NCBI GenBank assembly: GCA_002433335.1
Contig: DJHY01000016.1
Span: 1-7,097 of the forward strand
Origin: Rhodospirillaceae bacterium UBA6608
Lineage (GTDB): Bacteria > Pseudomonadota > Alphaproteobacteria > Rhodospirillales_A > Casp-alpha2
DNA length: 7,097 nt
Reading direction: 5' to 3'
How positions within the stretch are numbered: the stretch's first letter is position 1; the number at the start of each line of letters is the position of its first letter. The position numbers were made by a program, and so were the translations under genes. This document shows positions 1 through 4,916 of the stretch, one piece after another. The notes beneath the pieces were generated by a model. The model searched no databases and had not been told where the DNA came from. It saw only the letters and a program-made list of their open reading frames with translations.

Positions 1-144
1 TTGTGTGACGACGGCGGGATCGTCGGGGTGCAGGCGGACCGAGGCCCCGGCGCTGCCGGACGGCAGCGCCCACCAAGCGACCCAACCCAGGACGACGATC
101 ACGACCGAAGCAGTCATCGCGATCACGATGCGTTTTCTGTTCAT
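1..144 (-). CDS. Membrane-anchored protein, N-terminal 48 residues only (possibly a c-type cytochrome)
   Basis: Only the first 48 codons lie in the window; the frame is open to the left edge. The start is the ATG at 144-142, reading MNRKRIVIAM. A basic N-terminus is followed by one hydrophobic segment (about residues 6-27, containing GWVAWWAL), so this is an uncleaved anchor or a signal peptide. The visible part ends in a polar stretch rich in Asp and Pro (LHPDDPAVVTQ). In copper loci of this type, a small cytochrome c with a similar anchor often follows the CopB and DUF411 genes, and a Pro/Asp linker of this kind commonly comes before its haem domain. No CxxCH is visible here, so that identity is inference from context. 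The ribosome-binding site is weak. The gene is 89 nt downstream of the DUF411 gene, behind two strong hairpins, so its expression may be partly uncoupled from the operon. Confidence 0.6.
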   Translation of the reverse strand, partial: MNRKRIVIAMTASVVIVVLGWVAWWALPSGSAGASVRLHPDDPAVVTQ

Positions 145-163
145 GATCGATTTGTCGCCGGGG

Positions 164-190
164 CGGGCCGGGGCCGTCAACCCCGGCCCG
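164..190 (-). other. GC-rich intergenic hairpin (10-bp stem, 7-nt loop)
   Basis: Positions 164-173 and 181-190 are perfect reverse complements (CGGGCCGGGG and CCCCGGCCCG) around a 7-nt loop. The hairpin lies between the DUF411 gene and the last, truncated gene, 20 nt before that gene's ATG. No T-run follows on either strand, so it is not a classic intrinsic terminator. It could act as an mRNA-processing barrier or attenuator. The inverted repeat is directly visible; its role is inference. Confidence 0.5.
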
Positions 191-201
191 TGCAGGCCTT
201 G

Positions 202-229
202 GAAACCGGGCGGATAGTCGCCCGGTTTC
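202..229 (-). terminator. Strong intergenic inverted repeat, terminator-like
   Basis: Positions 202-212 and 219-229 form a perfect 11-bp stem (GAAACCGGGCG and CGCCCGGTTTC) with a 6-nt loop. It begins only 4 nt beyond the stop codon of the DUF411 gene, the usual place for a terminator or a 3'-end stabiliser. On the minus-strand transcript the stem ends in GGUUUC, but the next bases are CAAGG, so a proper U-tract is missing. It may be a partial terminator or an mRNA-stability hairpin. A second hairpin follows 11 nt later. Confidence 0.45.
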
Positions 230-233
230 AATG

Positions 234-677
234 TCAGCGCCGGGCGAAAACGGTGGTCGATCCGTCGGCCTGGAACAACAGAACGTCGTAGGGTTGCGGG
301 TCGGGTCCTTCCATCCCCGGCGAGCCGATGGGCATGCCGGGCACGGTCAGTCCCTTGGCCTTGGGCCGCTCGGCCAACAGGCGGGCGACGTCCTGGGCCG
401 GAACGTGGCCTTCGATCACGTAGCCGTCGACGACCGCCGTATGGCAGGACTGCAACTCTTCGCCCACGCCCGTCATCTTCTTGATGGTCGTTAGGTCCTC
501 AAGGTCGACGGTCTTAACCGAATGGCCGTTGGATCGCATATGGTCGACCCAGCCGCCGCAGCATCCGCAATAGGGGGATTTATAGACCGTGATCTCGGCG
601 GCGGATGCCGCCAAGGGGGCCAGGGCGATCATCAAGGTCAGCATGGCGGCCATCAAGCGGCCGATGCGTCGGTGCAT
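234..677 (-). CDS. DUF411 family periplasmic metal-binding protein
   Basis: A 147-residue secreted protein of the DUF411 family, which is repeatedly found in copper and heavy-metal resistance clusters and is thought to bind metal in the periplasm; its exact function is not established. Residues 1-27 are a signal peptide ending in ASAA. The mature part starts EITVYKSPYCGCCGGW, with the family's Cys cluster at 37-40. Further candidate ligands are C78-H79 and H91. The family hallmark MPIGSPGME is at 115-123, near the usual C-terminal end, so the protein looks complete. The ATG at 677 is preferred because GGAG lies 6 nt before it (687-684); an in-frame ATG at 689 would add four residues (MEKT) and has a poorer ribosome site. 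It begins 14 nt after copB ends, so the two are co-transcribed. The fold resembles a thioredoxin-like design, but no redox role is shown here. Confidence 0.88.
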   Translation of the reverse strand: MHRRIGRLMAAMLTLMIALAPLAASAAEITVYKSPYCGCCGGWVDHMRSNGHSVKTVDLEDLTTIKKMTGVGEELQSCHTAVVDGYVIEGHVPAQDVARLLAERPKAKGLTVPGMPIGSPGMEGPDPQPYDVLLFQADGSTTVFARR

Positions 678-691
678 GGTTTTCTCCATGA

Positions 692-1402
692 TCAGAACCA
701 GAAACTGACGCCGGCGACGAAGCGCAAGGCATCGATGTCTTCGCCGTCGTCCCTGGCGAAGTTGGCCGTGGCGCCGAACTTTCGTTCGTAAACCAGACCG
801 ATGTAGGGCGCGAATTCGCGTTTGAACTCGTACCGCAGGCGTAGCCCGGCCTCGACCTTGTTCAGCCCCGCGCCCGAATGAATGCGGCTGTCCTCGGAAA
901 AAGCCAAGTCGGCTTCGACCTTCGGCTGAAGGACCAAGCGTTGGGTCAGCAGCCAATCCAGTTCGGCTTCCAGCCGGGCGGAAACGTCGCCCGTCTCGCT
1001 GACGAACAGATCGGCGTAGGTTTCGACGAAATGTTTGGCCAAACCTTGAACGCCCAACACGGCATAAGTTCGGTCCGGGTCGGGGCGCAGGTCGTGCCGC
1101 AACCCGGCATTCAGGTCGAAGAAGTCCGAGATCGGTCGCCGGTAGAGAAGCTGCATCTCGGCTTTCTCCAGCCGTTTGCCGATGGGGTTTTCGCCCTTGG
1201 CTTTAAACGCCACGCGGTGGTCGTCGTTGCCGATCCAGGCATTGGCGTCCCAAACCAGAAGGTCATTGCCGTCACCGGTCCGATACTCGAGCTTGTCCGC
1301 CTGGACATGCCAATAGATGGCGTCGTCCATGTCGGCGGCCTGGGCAGTGCTGAGGGGGAGCAGGGCCAGCGCCGCGGCCAACAGGTGCTTGCGGATGTTC
1401 AT
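692..1402 (-). CDS. copB: Copper resistance protein CopB (outer membrane)
   Basis: A 236-residue CopB/PcoB-family outer-membrane protein, linked in known systems to copper sequestration or passage at the outer membrane and nearly always encoded directly after the CopA/PcoA oxidase, as here. Residues 1-22 are a signal peptide (LLPLSTAQA). The mature protein opens with the family's typical segment around DDAIYWHVQADKLEY, has alternating amphipathic beta-strands (for example VLQPKVEADLAF and VEAGLRLRYEF), and ends in Phe (GVSFWF), the terminal signature for barrel insertion. It lacks the Met/His-rich N-terminal domain of many CopB proteins and is shorter than those forms. The ATG at 1402 overlaps the oxidase stop as ATGA, and a strong GGAGG at 1414-1410, 7 nt upstream, supports this start over longer open-frame extensions. 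That ribosome site could allow translation even when the oxidase frame stops early. Confidence 0.9.
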   Translation of the reverse strand: MNIRKHLLAAALALLPLSTAQAADMDDAIYWHVQADKLEYRTGDGNDLLVWDANAWIGNDDHRVAFKAKGENPIGKRLEKAEMQLLYRRPISDFFDLNAGLRHDLRPDPDRTYAVLGVQGLAKHFVETYADLFVSETGDVSARLEAELDWLLTQRLVLQPKVEADLAFSEDSRIHSGAGLNKVEAGLRLRYEFKREFAPYIGLVYERKFGATANFARDDGEDIDALRFVAGVSFWF

Positions 1403-1875
1403 CGAACGACCTCCGCCGTTTCCCGTTCGACCACGACCTTGCGGAACATGCCCGTGGCCATGTGGTACATCAGGTGGCAATGAAAGGCCCATTGGCCTTC
1501 GGCGTCGGCTTCAATATCGGCCTCGACCGTTTTGCCCGGCGCGATCGAGATCGTGTGCTTGGCCGGGTTGTATTTGCCCGATCCGTTATCCAGGATCTGC
1601 CACATGCCGTGCAGATGCATGGGATGGGTCATCATCGTTTCGTTGATGAACTTGAAGCGCACGCGCTCGCCGTATTTCAGGCGAATAGGCTCGGCGTCGG
1701 AATATTTCACGCCGTTGATCGACCACATGTAGCGTTCCATGTTGCCGGTCAGGCGCACCTCGATCTCCCGCGCCGCCAGGCGGTCCGGGTAAAGCGGCTT
1801 GATCGCCTTCAGATCGGCATAGGACAGGAACTTACCGCCCGCTGCCGCCTTCGGCATCAAGCCGCTGCCGGGCAA
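1399..1875 (-). pseudogene. copA: Multicopper oxidase CopA/PcoA, C-terminal part (domain 3) after the in-frame stop
   Basis: This stretch carries on in the same frame as the upstream oxidase part, directly after a TAG. It encodes 158 residues that form the third cupredoxin domain. Numbering the read-through protein from the ATG at 3129, HPMHLHG is at 502-508 and HCH at 550-552, followed by H556 and M561. These supply the type 1 copper ligands and half of the trinuclear-cluster ligands of a multicopper oxidase. It has no signal peptide, so alone it would stay in the cytoplasm. Possible independent starts are TTG at 1875, touching the stop, or ATG at 1857; neither has a convincing ribosome site. 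The family-typical linker PGSGL-K-GGKFLSYADLKA is intact and no further stop or frameshift is seen, so the break is either recent, a base-call error, or tolerated by read-through. Its TGA overlaps the copB start. Confidence 0.8.
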
Positions 1876-1878
1876 CTA
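1876..1878 (-). other. In-frame amber (TAG) codon splitting the multicopper oxidase
   Basis: The minus strand reads GAT CCG TTC TAG TTG CCC GGC: Asp-Pro-Phe, stop, Leu-Pro-Gly. The frame is open and protein-like on both sides, so one codon, number 418 of 576, interrupts the gene in the linker between the Met/His-rich segment and domain 3. One base change from TAC, TAT, TGG, CAG, GAG, AAG, TCG or TTG would create it. Of the eight other complete stops in the window, seven are TGA and one is TAA, so this is the only TAG. Whether it is real, an error, or suppressed cannot be told from sequence alone. Confidence 0.9.
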
Positions 1879-3129
1879 GAACGGATCCGGCTTGTCCATT
1901 TGCATGCCTGAACCATGTCCGGCATGAGCGTCGTGCGACATGCCCTGCATCACCGTGCCGTCGGGCATGGTGTGCCTGGCCCCGCCATGACCCATGGTGT
2001 CGTGGCCCATGGCGCTGTGATCCATGGTTCCGGTGTTCATGTTCCCATGATCCATGCTCCCGTGATCCATTCCGGCGTGACCGGCCATGTCGGCCATGGT
2101 CAGGTATTGCTTCGGGCGGTTGGGCGGCAGGTCCGCGGCCATGCCTGCCTGCGGGGCCAAGGTGCCCCGGGCGAAGCCGGTGCGGGCCATGCTTTCGGCC
2201 AGGATCGAAAACGGTTTGGCTTCCGTCGGGCGGACGATCACGTCGTATGTTTCGGCCACGGCGATGCGGAACTCGTCGACCGGCACAGGCCGTACGTTGT
2301 TGCCGTCGGCCTGCACCACGGTCATCTTCAACCCCGGAATGCGGACGTCGAAAAACGTCATCGCGGCGGCGTTGACGAAACGCAGGCGCACACGCTCACC
2401 CGGTTTGAACAGGCCGGTCCAGTTCTGATCCGTGTTCATCCCATTCATCAGGAATACGTATCCCGAGACGTCGGCGATATCGGACGGCAGCATCCGCATG
2501 CTGCCCCAATCCATCCGATCGGACAGGGTCGCCCCCAGGCCCTTGGACTTGGCCTCGTCGATCAGATCGCCCAGCGTGCGGCGCTGATAGTTGTAGTAAT
2601 CAGCAGACATCTTCAGGTTCGACAGAATCTTCATCGGACTGTCCGTGGGGTGCCAATCCGACAGCACGATCACGTATTCGCGGTCGAACCGGAACGGCTC
2701 GCGCGCCTTCGGCTCGATTACCATCGCGCCGTACATGCCGACCGCTTCCTGCCCGCCGGAATGACTGTGATACCAATAGGTCCCGGCCTGTTGCGTGGGG
2801 AAGCGATAGGTAAAGGTCTCCCCCGGCTTGATCCCCGGAAAGCTGATGCCCGGCACGCCATCCTGCTGATAAGGCAGGATCAGGCCGTGCCAATGGATCG
2901 AGGTGTCCTCGGACAAGGTGTTGGTGACGTTGATCGTCAGGTCCTCGCCTTCCTTGAACCGCAGGACCGGCCCCGGGACGGTGCCGTTGATGGTCATCGC
3001 CGTCTGGTTCTTTCCGGCGACGTCGATGGTCGCCTTGCCGATGGTCAGGTCATATGTCCCGGCCCAGGCTGCGGGCGGGGCCGAAGCCGCGAAAAACGCG
3101 GCCAGGGCTGCCCAGAAAATACGTTTCAT
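1876..3129 (-). CDS. copA: Multicopper oxidase CopA/PcoA, N-terminal part (domains 1-2 and Met/His-rich linker)
   Basis: The first 417 codons of a periplasmic multicopper oxidase of the CopA/PcoA type, whose family oxidises Cu(I) to less toxic Cu(II). Residues 1-23 are a Sec-type signal peptide (MKRIFWAALA to AWA) without the twin-arginine motif usual for CopA/PcoA. Domain 1 has HWHG at 79-82 and HSHSGG at 121-126, the first half of the trinuclear-cluster ligands. Domain 2 runs to about residue 325. Residues 345-412 are rich in Met and His and likely bind copper. The frame stops at TAG just before domain 3; with that codon read as sense the protein would be 576 residues, a normal family length. 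The ATG at 3129 is chosen because AAGGA lies 8 nt before it (3142-3138); an in-frame ATG at 3159 overlaps the cupredoxin stop but lacks a ribosome site and would bury the signal peptide. If truncated here, the protein cannot assemble its copper cluster. Confidence 0.9.
   Translation of the reverse strand: MKRIFWAALAAFFAASAPPAAWAGTYDLTIGKATIDVAGKNQTAMTINGTVPGPVLRFKEGEDLTINVTNTLSEDTSIHWHGLILPYQQDGVPGISFPGIKPGETFTYRFPTQQAGTYWYHSHSGGQEAVGMYGAMVIEPKAREPFRFDREYVIVLSDWHPTDSPMKILSNLKMSADYYNYQRRTLGDLIDEAKSKGLGATLSDRMDWGSMRMLPSDIADVSGYVFLMNGMNTDQNWTGLFKPGERVRLRFVNAAAMTFFDVRIPGLKMTVVQADGNNVRPVPVDEFRIAVAETYDVIVRPTEAKPFSILAESMARTGFARGTLAPQAGMAADLPPNRPKQYLTMADMAGHAGMDHGSMDHGNMNTGTMDHSAMGHDTMGHGGARHTMPDGTVMQGMSHDAHAGHGSGMQMDKPDPF
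1981..2070 (-). repeat. Six degenerate 15-nt units encoding Met/His pentapeptides in the oxidase linker
   Basis: Residues 354-383 of the oxidase read as six pentapeptides of the form M-[DNG]-[HT]-[GSD]-x: MDHGS, MDHGN, MNTGT, MDHSA, MGHDT, MGHGG. The DNA follows the same 15-nt period with drift. Met and His at fixed spacing fit a copper-binding segment; CopA/PcoA proteins are known for Met-rich motifs in this region. Such an array can change in copy number by slippage. Confidence 0.8.
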
Positions 3130-3155
3130 GGTCACTGTCCTTCGTTTTCCGTCGC

Positions 3156-3830
3156 TCATTTGAATTTGAAATGGCCCATCATCCCGGACTCGTAATGGCC
3201 CGGAACGTTGCAGGCGAATTCCAGTTCGGTGTCCTTGGTGAAGGTCCAGATGATCTCGGCCGATTTGCCCGGCTCGACCAGGACGCTGCCGCTCGCACCG
3301 CCATGGCTATGTCCCATCGGCGCCATGCCGGGGCCGTGGTCCATCTTCATCCGCTCGGGGTTGATGCGATCGGCTTCGATCATGCCGTGCTCCATCATCA
3401 CCATCATTTCTTTCTGATGGGCGGCGTGCATCGCGGCGGTCCCCAGGCCGAACTCGTGCAGCAGGGTGCCTTTGTTGACAATCTTAAAGCGCACGGTCTC
3501 GCCCGCCTTGATGTCGATCTCTTCGGGTTCGAAGAAATTGTCCTGCATGACGATGTCGATGGTGCGGGTTACGTCGGCGGCTTTGCCCTGGTGGCCGATG
3601 TCGACGGACATCGGGCCGTGGCCGCCCATCATGTGGCCGCCCTGGTTCATTTGGTCGCCCTGCATCATGTGGCCGCCTTGCATCATCTGGTCGCCCTGCG
3701 TCATTTGTCCGCCTTGGGGCCCATGTCCGTGGCCGGCATCGGCCAGGGCCAAGGGGGTCGCGGCAATCATCAGCGCGGTCGTCAGCGTTGCAGCGGAAGT
3801 GCGGGACGTGAATTTACGAAACGTGGACAT
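3156..3830 (-). CDS. Periplasmic cupredoxin with Met/His-rich N-terminal repeats
   Basis: A 224-residue secreted blue-copper-type protein. Residues 1-31 are a signal peptide (ALMIAATPLALADA). Residues 33-74 are a low-complexity stretch rich in Gly, Gln, Met and His, holding five tandem hexapeptides. The cupredoxin domain spans about 88-224, with H125 in LLHEFGL and the C-terminal ligand loop C207-x4-H212-x4-M217, which completes a type 1 copper site. A Met/His-rich insertion (about 134-176, including HQKEMMVMMEHGM) lies inside the domain. It probably binds or hands over copper to the oxidase encoded next; that role is inferred from position. The ATG at 3830 is chosen because AAGGA lies 8 nt upstream (3843-3839) and the signal peptide follows at once; the longer open frame lacks secretory character. 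Its TGA is 26 nt before the oxidase start. It resembles copper-resistance cupredoxins often annotated only as 'plastocyanin/azurin family'. Confidence 0.88.
   Translation of the reverse strand: MSTFRKFTSRTSAATLTTALMIAATPLALADAGHGHGPQGGQMTQGDQMMQGGHMMQGDQMNQGGHMMGGHGPMSVDIGHQGKAADVTRTIDIVMQDNFFEPEEIDIKAGETVRFKIVNKGTLLHEFGLGTAAMHAAHQKEMMVMMEHGMIEADRINPERMKMDHGPGMAPMGHSHGGASGSVLVEPGKSAEIIWTFTKDTELEFACNVPGHYESGMMGHFKFK
3627..3716 (-). repeat. Five tandem 18-nt units encoding Met-rich hexapeptides in the cupredoxin
   Basis: Residues 39-68 of the cupredoxin are five hexapeptides of the form Q-G-[GD]-[QH]-M-[TMN]: QGGQMT, QGDQMM, QGGHMM, QGDQMN, QGGHMM. Units two to five alternate D-Q and G-H types, so a 36-nt higher-order unit is also visible. 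The array lies just after the signal peptide and probably adds flexible Met/His copper ligands. It has the form of a minisatellite that can gain or lose units. Confidence 0.85.
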
Positions 3831-4064
3831 ATCTCTGTTCCTTGTACATCGCATGAAATGCGGAATGGGTTCGTTTGCGGCGGGCGCGCTCGCCCGCACG
3901 GGAGGACAATGATTTCCGCGTTGTCGTTCGGATTGCATTTGCGTCGGTCGATGGAGCAAACGGAAAAACCCGCCGCACTTGCCATCGGTTCACGCGCCCT
4001 CGATCCAGGGTGTGATCGTCTTAGAAAATCGAGTGTCGCGCCGCCCGGTCCGAGCGCACGGAAA
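3831..4064 (-). other. Intergenic stretch with no convincing gene
   Basis: These 234 nt separate the His/Cys-rich gene from the cupredoxin gene and form the widest gap in the window. Open frames crossing it have no ribosome site and no protein-like composition. Visible structure includes a 7-bp GC stem (3880-3886 with 3891-3897), a 5-bp stem with a 3-nt loop (3850-3862), and a dyad TTTGC-13 nt-GCAAA (3938-3960). None has a T-run and no clear -35/-10 pair or CueR box is seen. The size suggests an internal promoter for the cupredoxin-oxidase-copB group, but this is inference. Confidence 0.4.
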
Positions 4065-4493
4065 TCAAGCCGCGTGCTGGGGGGGCTTGAACAATTCGTC
4101 CAAGGCGCGGGAGGCCATTGCCTGATCCGTCCGGACCGGAAGAGACTCCGCGGATGCGGCCCTGATCGGCGTGGCGCTGACATCGGGCGTTGTGAACCCG
4201 GTCAGGCAGGCGCTGACGCAACAGCCATGCGCCGCGCCGCTTTTCGGTGTCGTGGGGCAATGATCGGATGACATCGCTCCCTGATCGCAGCCGGTATGAT
4301 GGGCCGCATGCTCGTCCGTTTCGGCCGACGGCGCACCGTGATGCATCGTTGCCGCGGAATGGACTTGGCCGCCGGTTCGCGGTTGAGCGTGACCCAGTCC
4401 AGCGCCTGATAAAACGACGGCGAAAGCCATCAGCGCGATGCACAAGTATCGCACGGATTGGCTGAAGGCCTTCATTCGGGGCGCTGTTTTCAT
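4065..4493 (-). CDS. Secreted His/Cys-rich small protein, unrecognised family
   Basis: A 142-residue protein that I cannot assign to a named family with confidence. Residues 1-37 form a long N-terminal region with a hydrophobic core (YLCIALMAFAVVLSGAGLGHA), consistent with a signal peptide. The mature part is rich in potential metal ligands: H45, M50-H51-H52, H62, H65-H66, C69, H78-C79, H89, C91-C92, C96. The C-terminal third is Ala/Ser/Pro-rich and ends QHAA. This composition recalls small CopL-like or DUF2946-like secreted proteins found in copper clusters, but the likeness is general. Periplasmic copper binding or buffering is inferred. The ATG at 4493 is used; a TTG at 4499 would add two residues, and an internal ATG at 4475 is possible. 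No good ribosome site precedes any of these, while a promoter-like sequence abuts the start. It lies 44 nt after the SHOCT gene. Confidence 0.65.
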   Translation of the reverse strand: MKTAPRMKAFSQSVRYLCIALMAFAVVLSGAGLGHAQPRTGGQVHSAATMHHGAPSAETDEHAAHHTGCDQGAMSSDHCPTTPKSGAAHGCCVSACLTGFTTPDVSATPIRAASAESLPVRTDQAMASRALDELFKPPQHAA

Positions 4494-4500
4494 GGTCAAT

Positions 4501-4530
4501 AAAATATCATCCGCAGTCGGTGCGGTTCAA
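4501..4530 (-). promoter_or_regulatory. Possible promoter with short dyad upstream of the His/Cys-rich gene
   Basis: Minus-strand TTGAAC (4530-4525) and TATTTT (4506-4501) are 18 nt apart. Between them lies a dyad, CCGCA-5 nt-TGCGG (4525-4511). An operator between -35 and -10 with a longer-than-normal spacer is how MerR/CueR-type activators work, though the arms do not match the usual CueR sequence. The -10 element ends 7 nt before the ATG, so transcription would start at or next to the start codon, giving a nearly leaderless mRNA. This would fit the missing ribosome site. Confidence 0.3.
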
Positions 4531-4537
4531 GCTGCCG

Positions 4538-4876
4538 TCAGGAGTTTCCGGAAATCGTCTTTTTGCGCTCGTTGTATTCGGCCGTATCGATTTCACCCCG
4601 CGCATAACGTTCGTTGAGGATGTCCAGGGCGGTCGAGGACGAAGACGTGCTTGTCCCCGTCAGTCCCTTGATCAAAAATACAACGACCAAGACCAGCGCG
4701 ATCATGAAGACCGCCATCATTCCCCATCCCATGAACATGTGTCCCCAACCGGAACCCCACATGGGATGGTCGTAATAATATCCCGGAGCGCCTTGATCTG
4801 CGACCGCCTGTGCGGCGCCGGTGATGGACGCTGCGGCGGTCATGGTCGCAACGGAAAAAAGCTTCGATGCAGTCAT
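4538..4876 (-). CDS. Small membrane protein with C-terminal SHOCT domain
   Basis: A 112-residue protein. Residues 1-27 look like a signal peptide (ITGAAQAVA). A short segment rich in Tyr, Trp, His and Met (YYYDHPMWGSGWGHMFMGWGMM) leads into one transmembrane helix at about 47-71. A Thr/Ser linker follows, then a SHOCT-type C-terminal domain at 83-108 (ALDILNERYARGEIDTAEYNERK). SHOCT is a short helical domain of unknown, probably oligomerising, role, common at the end of small membrane proteins. Similar proteins with Met/His/Trp-rich segments sit in many metal-resistance clusters, so a link to copper stress is reasonable but unproven. If the signal peptide is cleaved, the Met/His segment faces the periplasm and the SHOCT domain the cytoplasm. 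The ATG at 4876 has GGGAG 9 nt upstream (4890-4886). The gene starts 40 nt after cueR. Confidence 0.85.
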   Translation of the reverse strand: MTASKLFSVATMTAAASITGAAQAVADQGAPGYYYDHPMWGSGWGHMFMGWGMMAVFMIALVLVVVFLIKGLTGTSTSSSSTALDILNERYARGEIDTAEYNERKKTISGNS

Positions 4877-4916
4877 TTGACGGTACTCCCATGCTGGGTG
4901 CTACGAAGAATGCGGT

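Noticed and set aside
234..956. Extended 240-residue version of the DUF411 protein
   Set aside because: The extra N-terminal part overlaps copB out of frame, is Arg-rich, and would bury a clear signal peptide; the start at 677 has a good ribosome site.
1399..1875. The second oxidase part as an independent functional gene starting at TTG 1875
   Set aside because: There is no ribosome site, no signal peptide, and the first residues match the internal linker of full-length oxidases rather than a natural N-terminus.
1871..1890. Cloning-site-like sequence near the TAG (CTAGA close to GGATCC)
   Set aside because: The bases translate in frame to the expected Pro-Asp-Pro-Phe and Pro-Gly-Ser-Gly linker on each side, so it is native sequence and not a vector junction.
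1915..3195. Long plus-strand open frame (426 codons) opposite the multicopper oxidase
   Set aside because: It is antisense to a gene with clear domain motifs, its product is an Arg/His/Gly-rich shadow of the opposite codons, and it has no ribosome site or recognisable domain. Long antisense frames are normal in GC-rich DNA.
3880..3897. GC hairpin in the 234-nt gap as a terminator
   Set aside because: The stem is only 7 bp and no T-run follows on either strand.
3054..4271. Plus-strand open frame of 405 codons opposite the cupredoxin and its upstream gap
   Set aside because: It lies opposite a real gene and the composition has no domain character; the part over the gap is not protein-like either.
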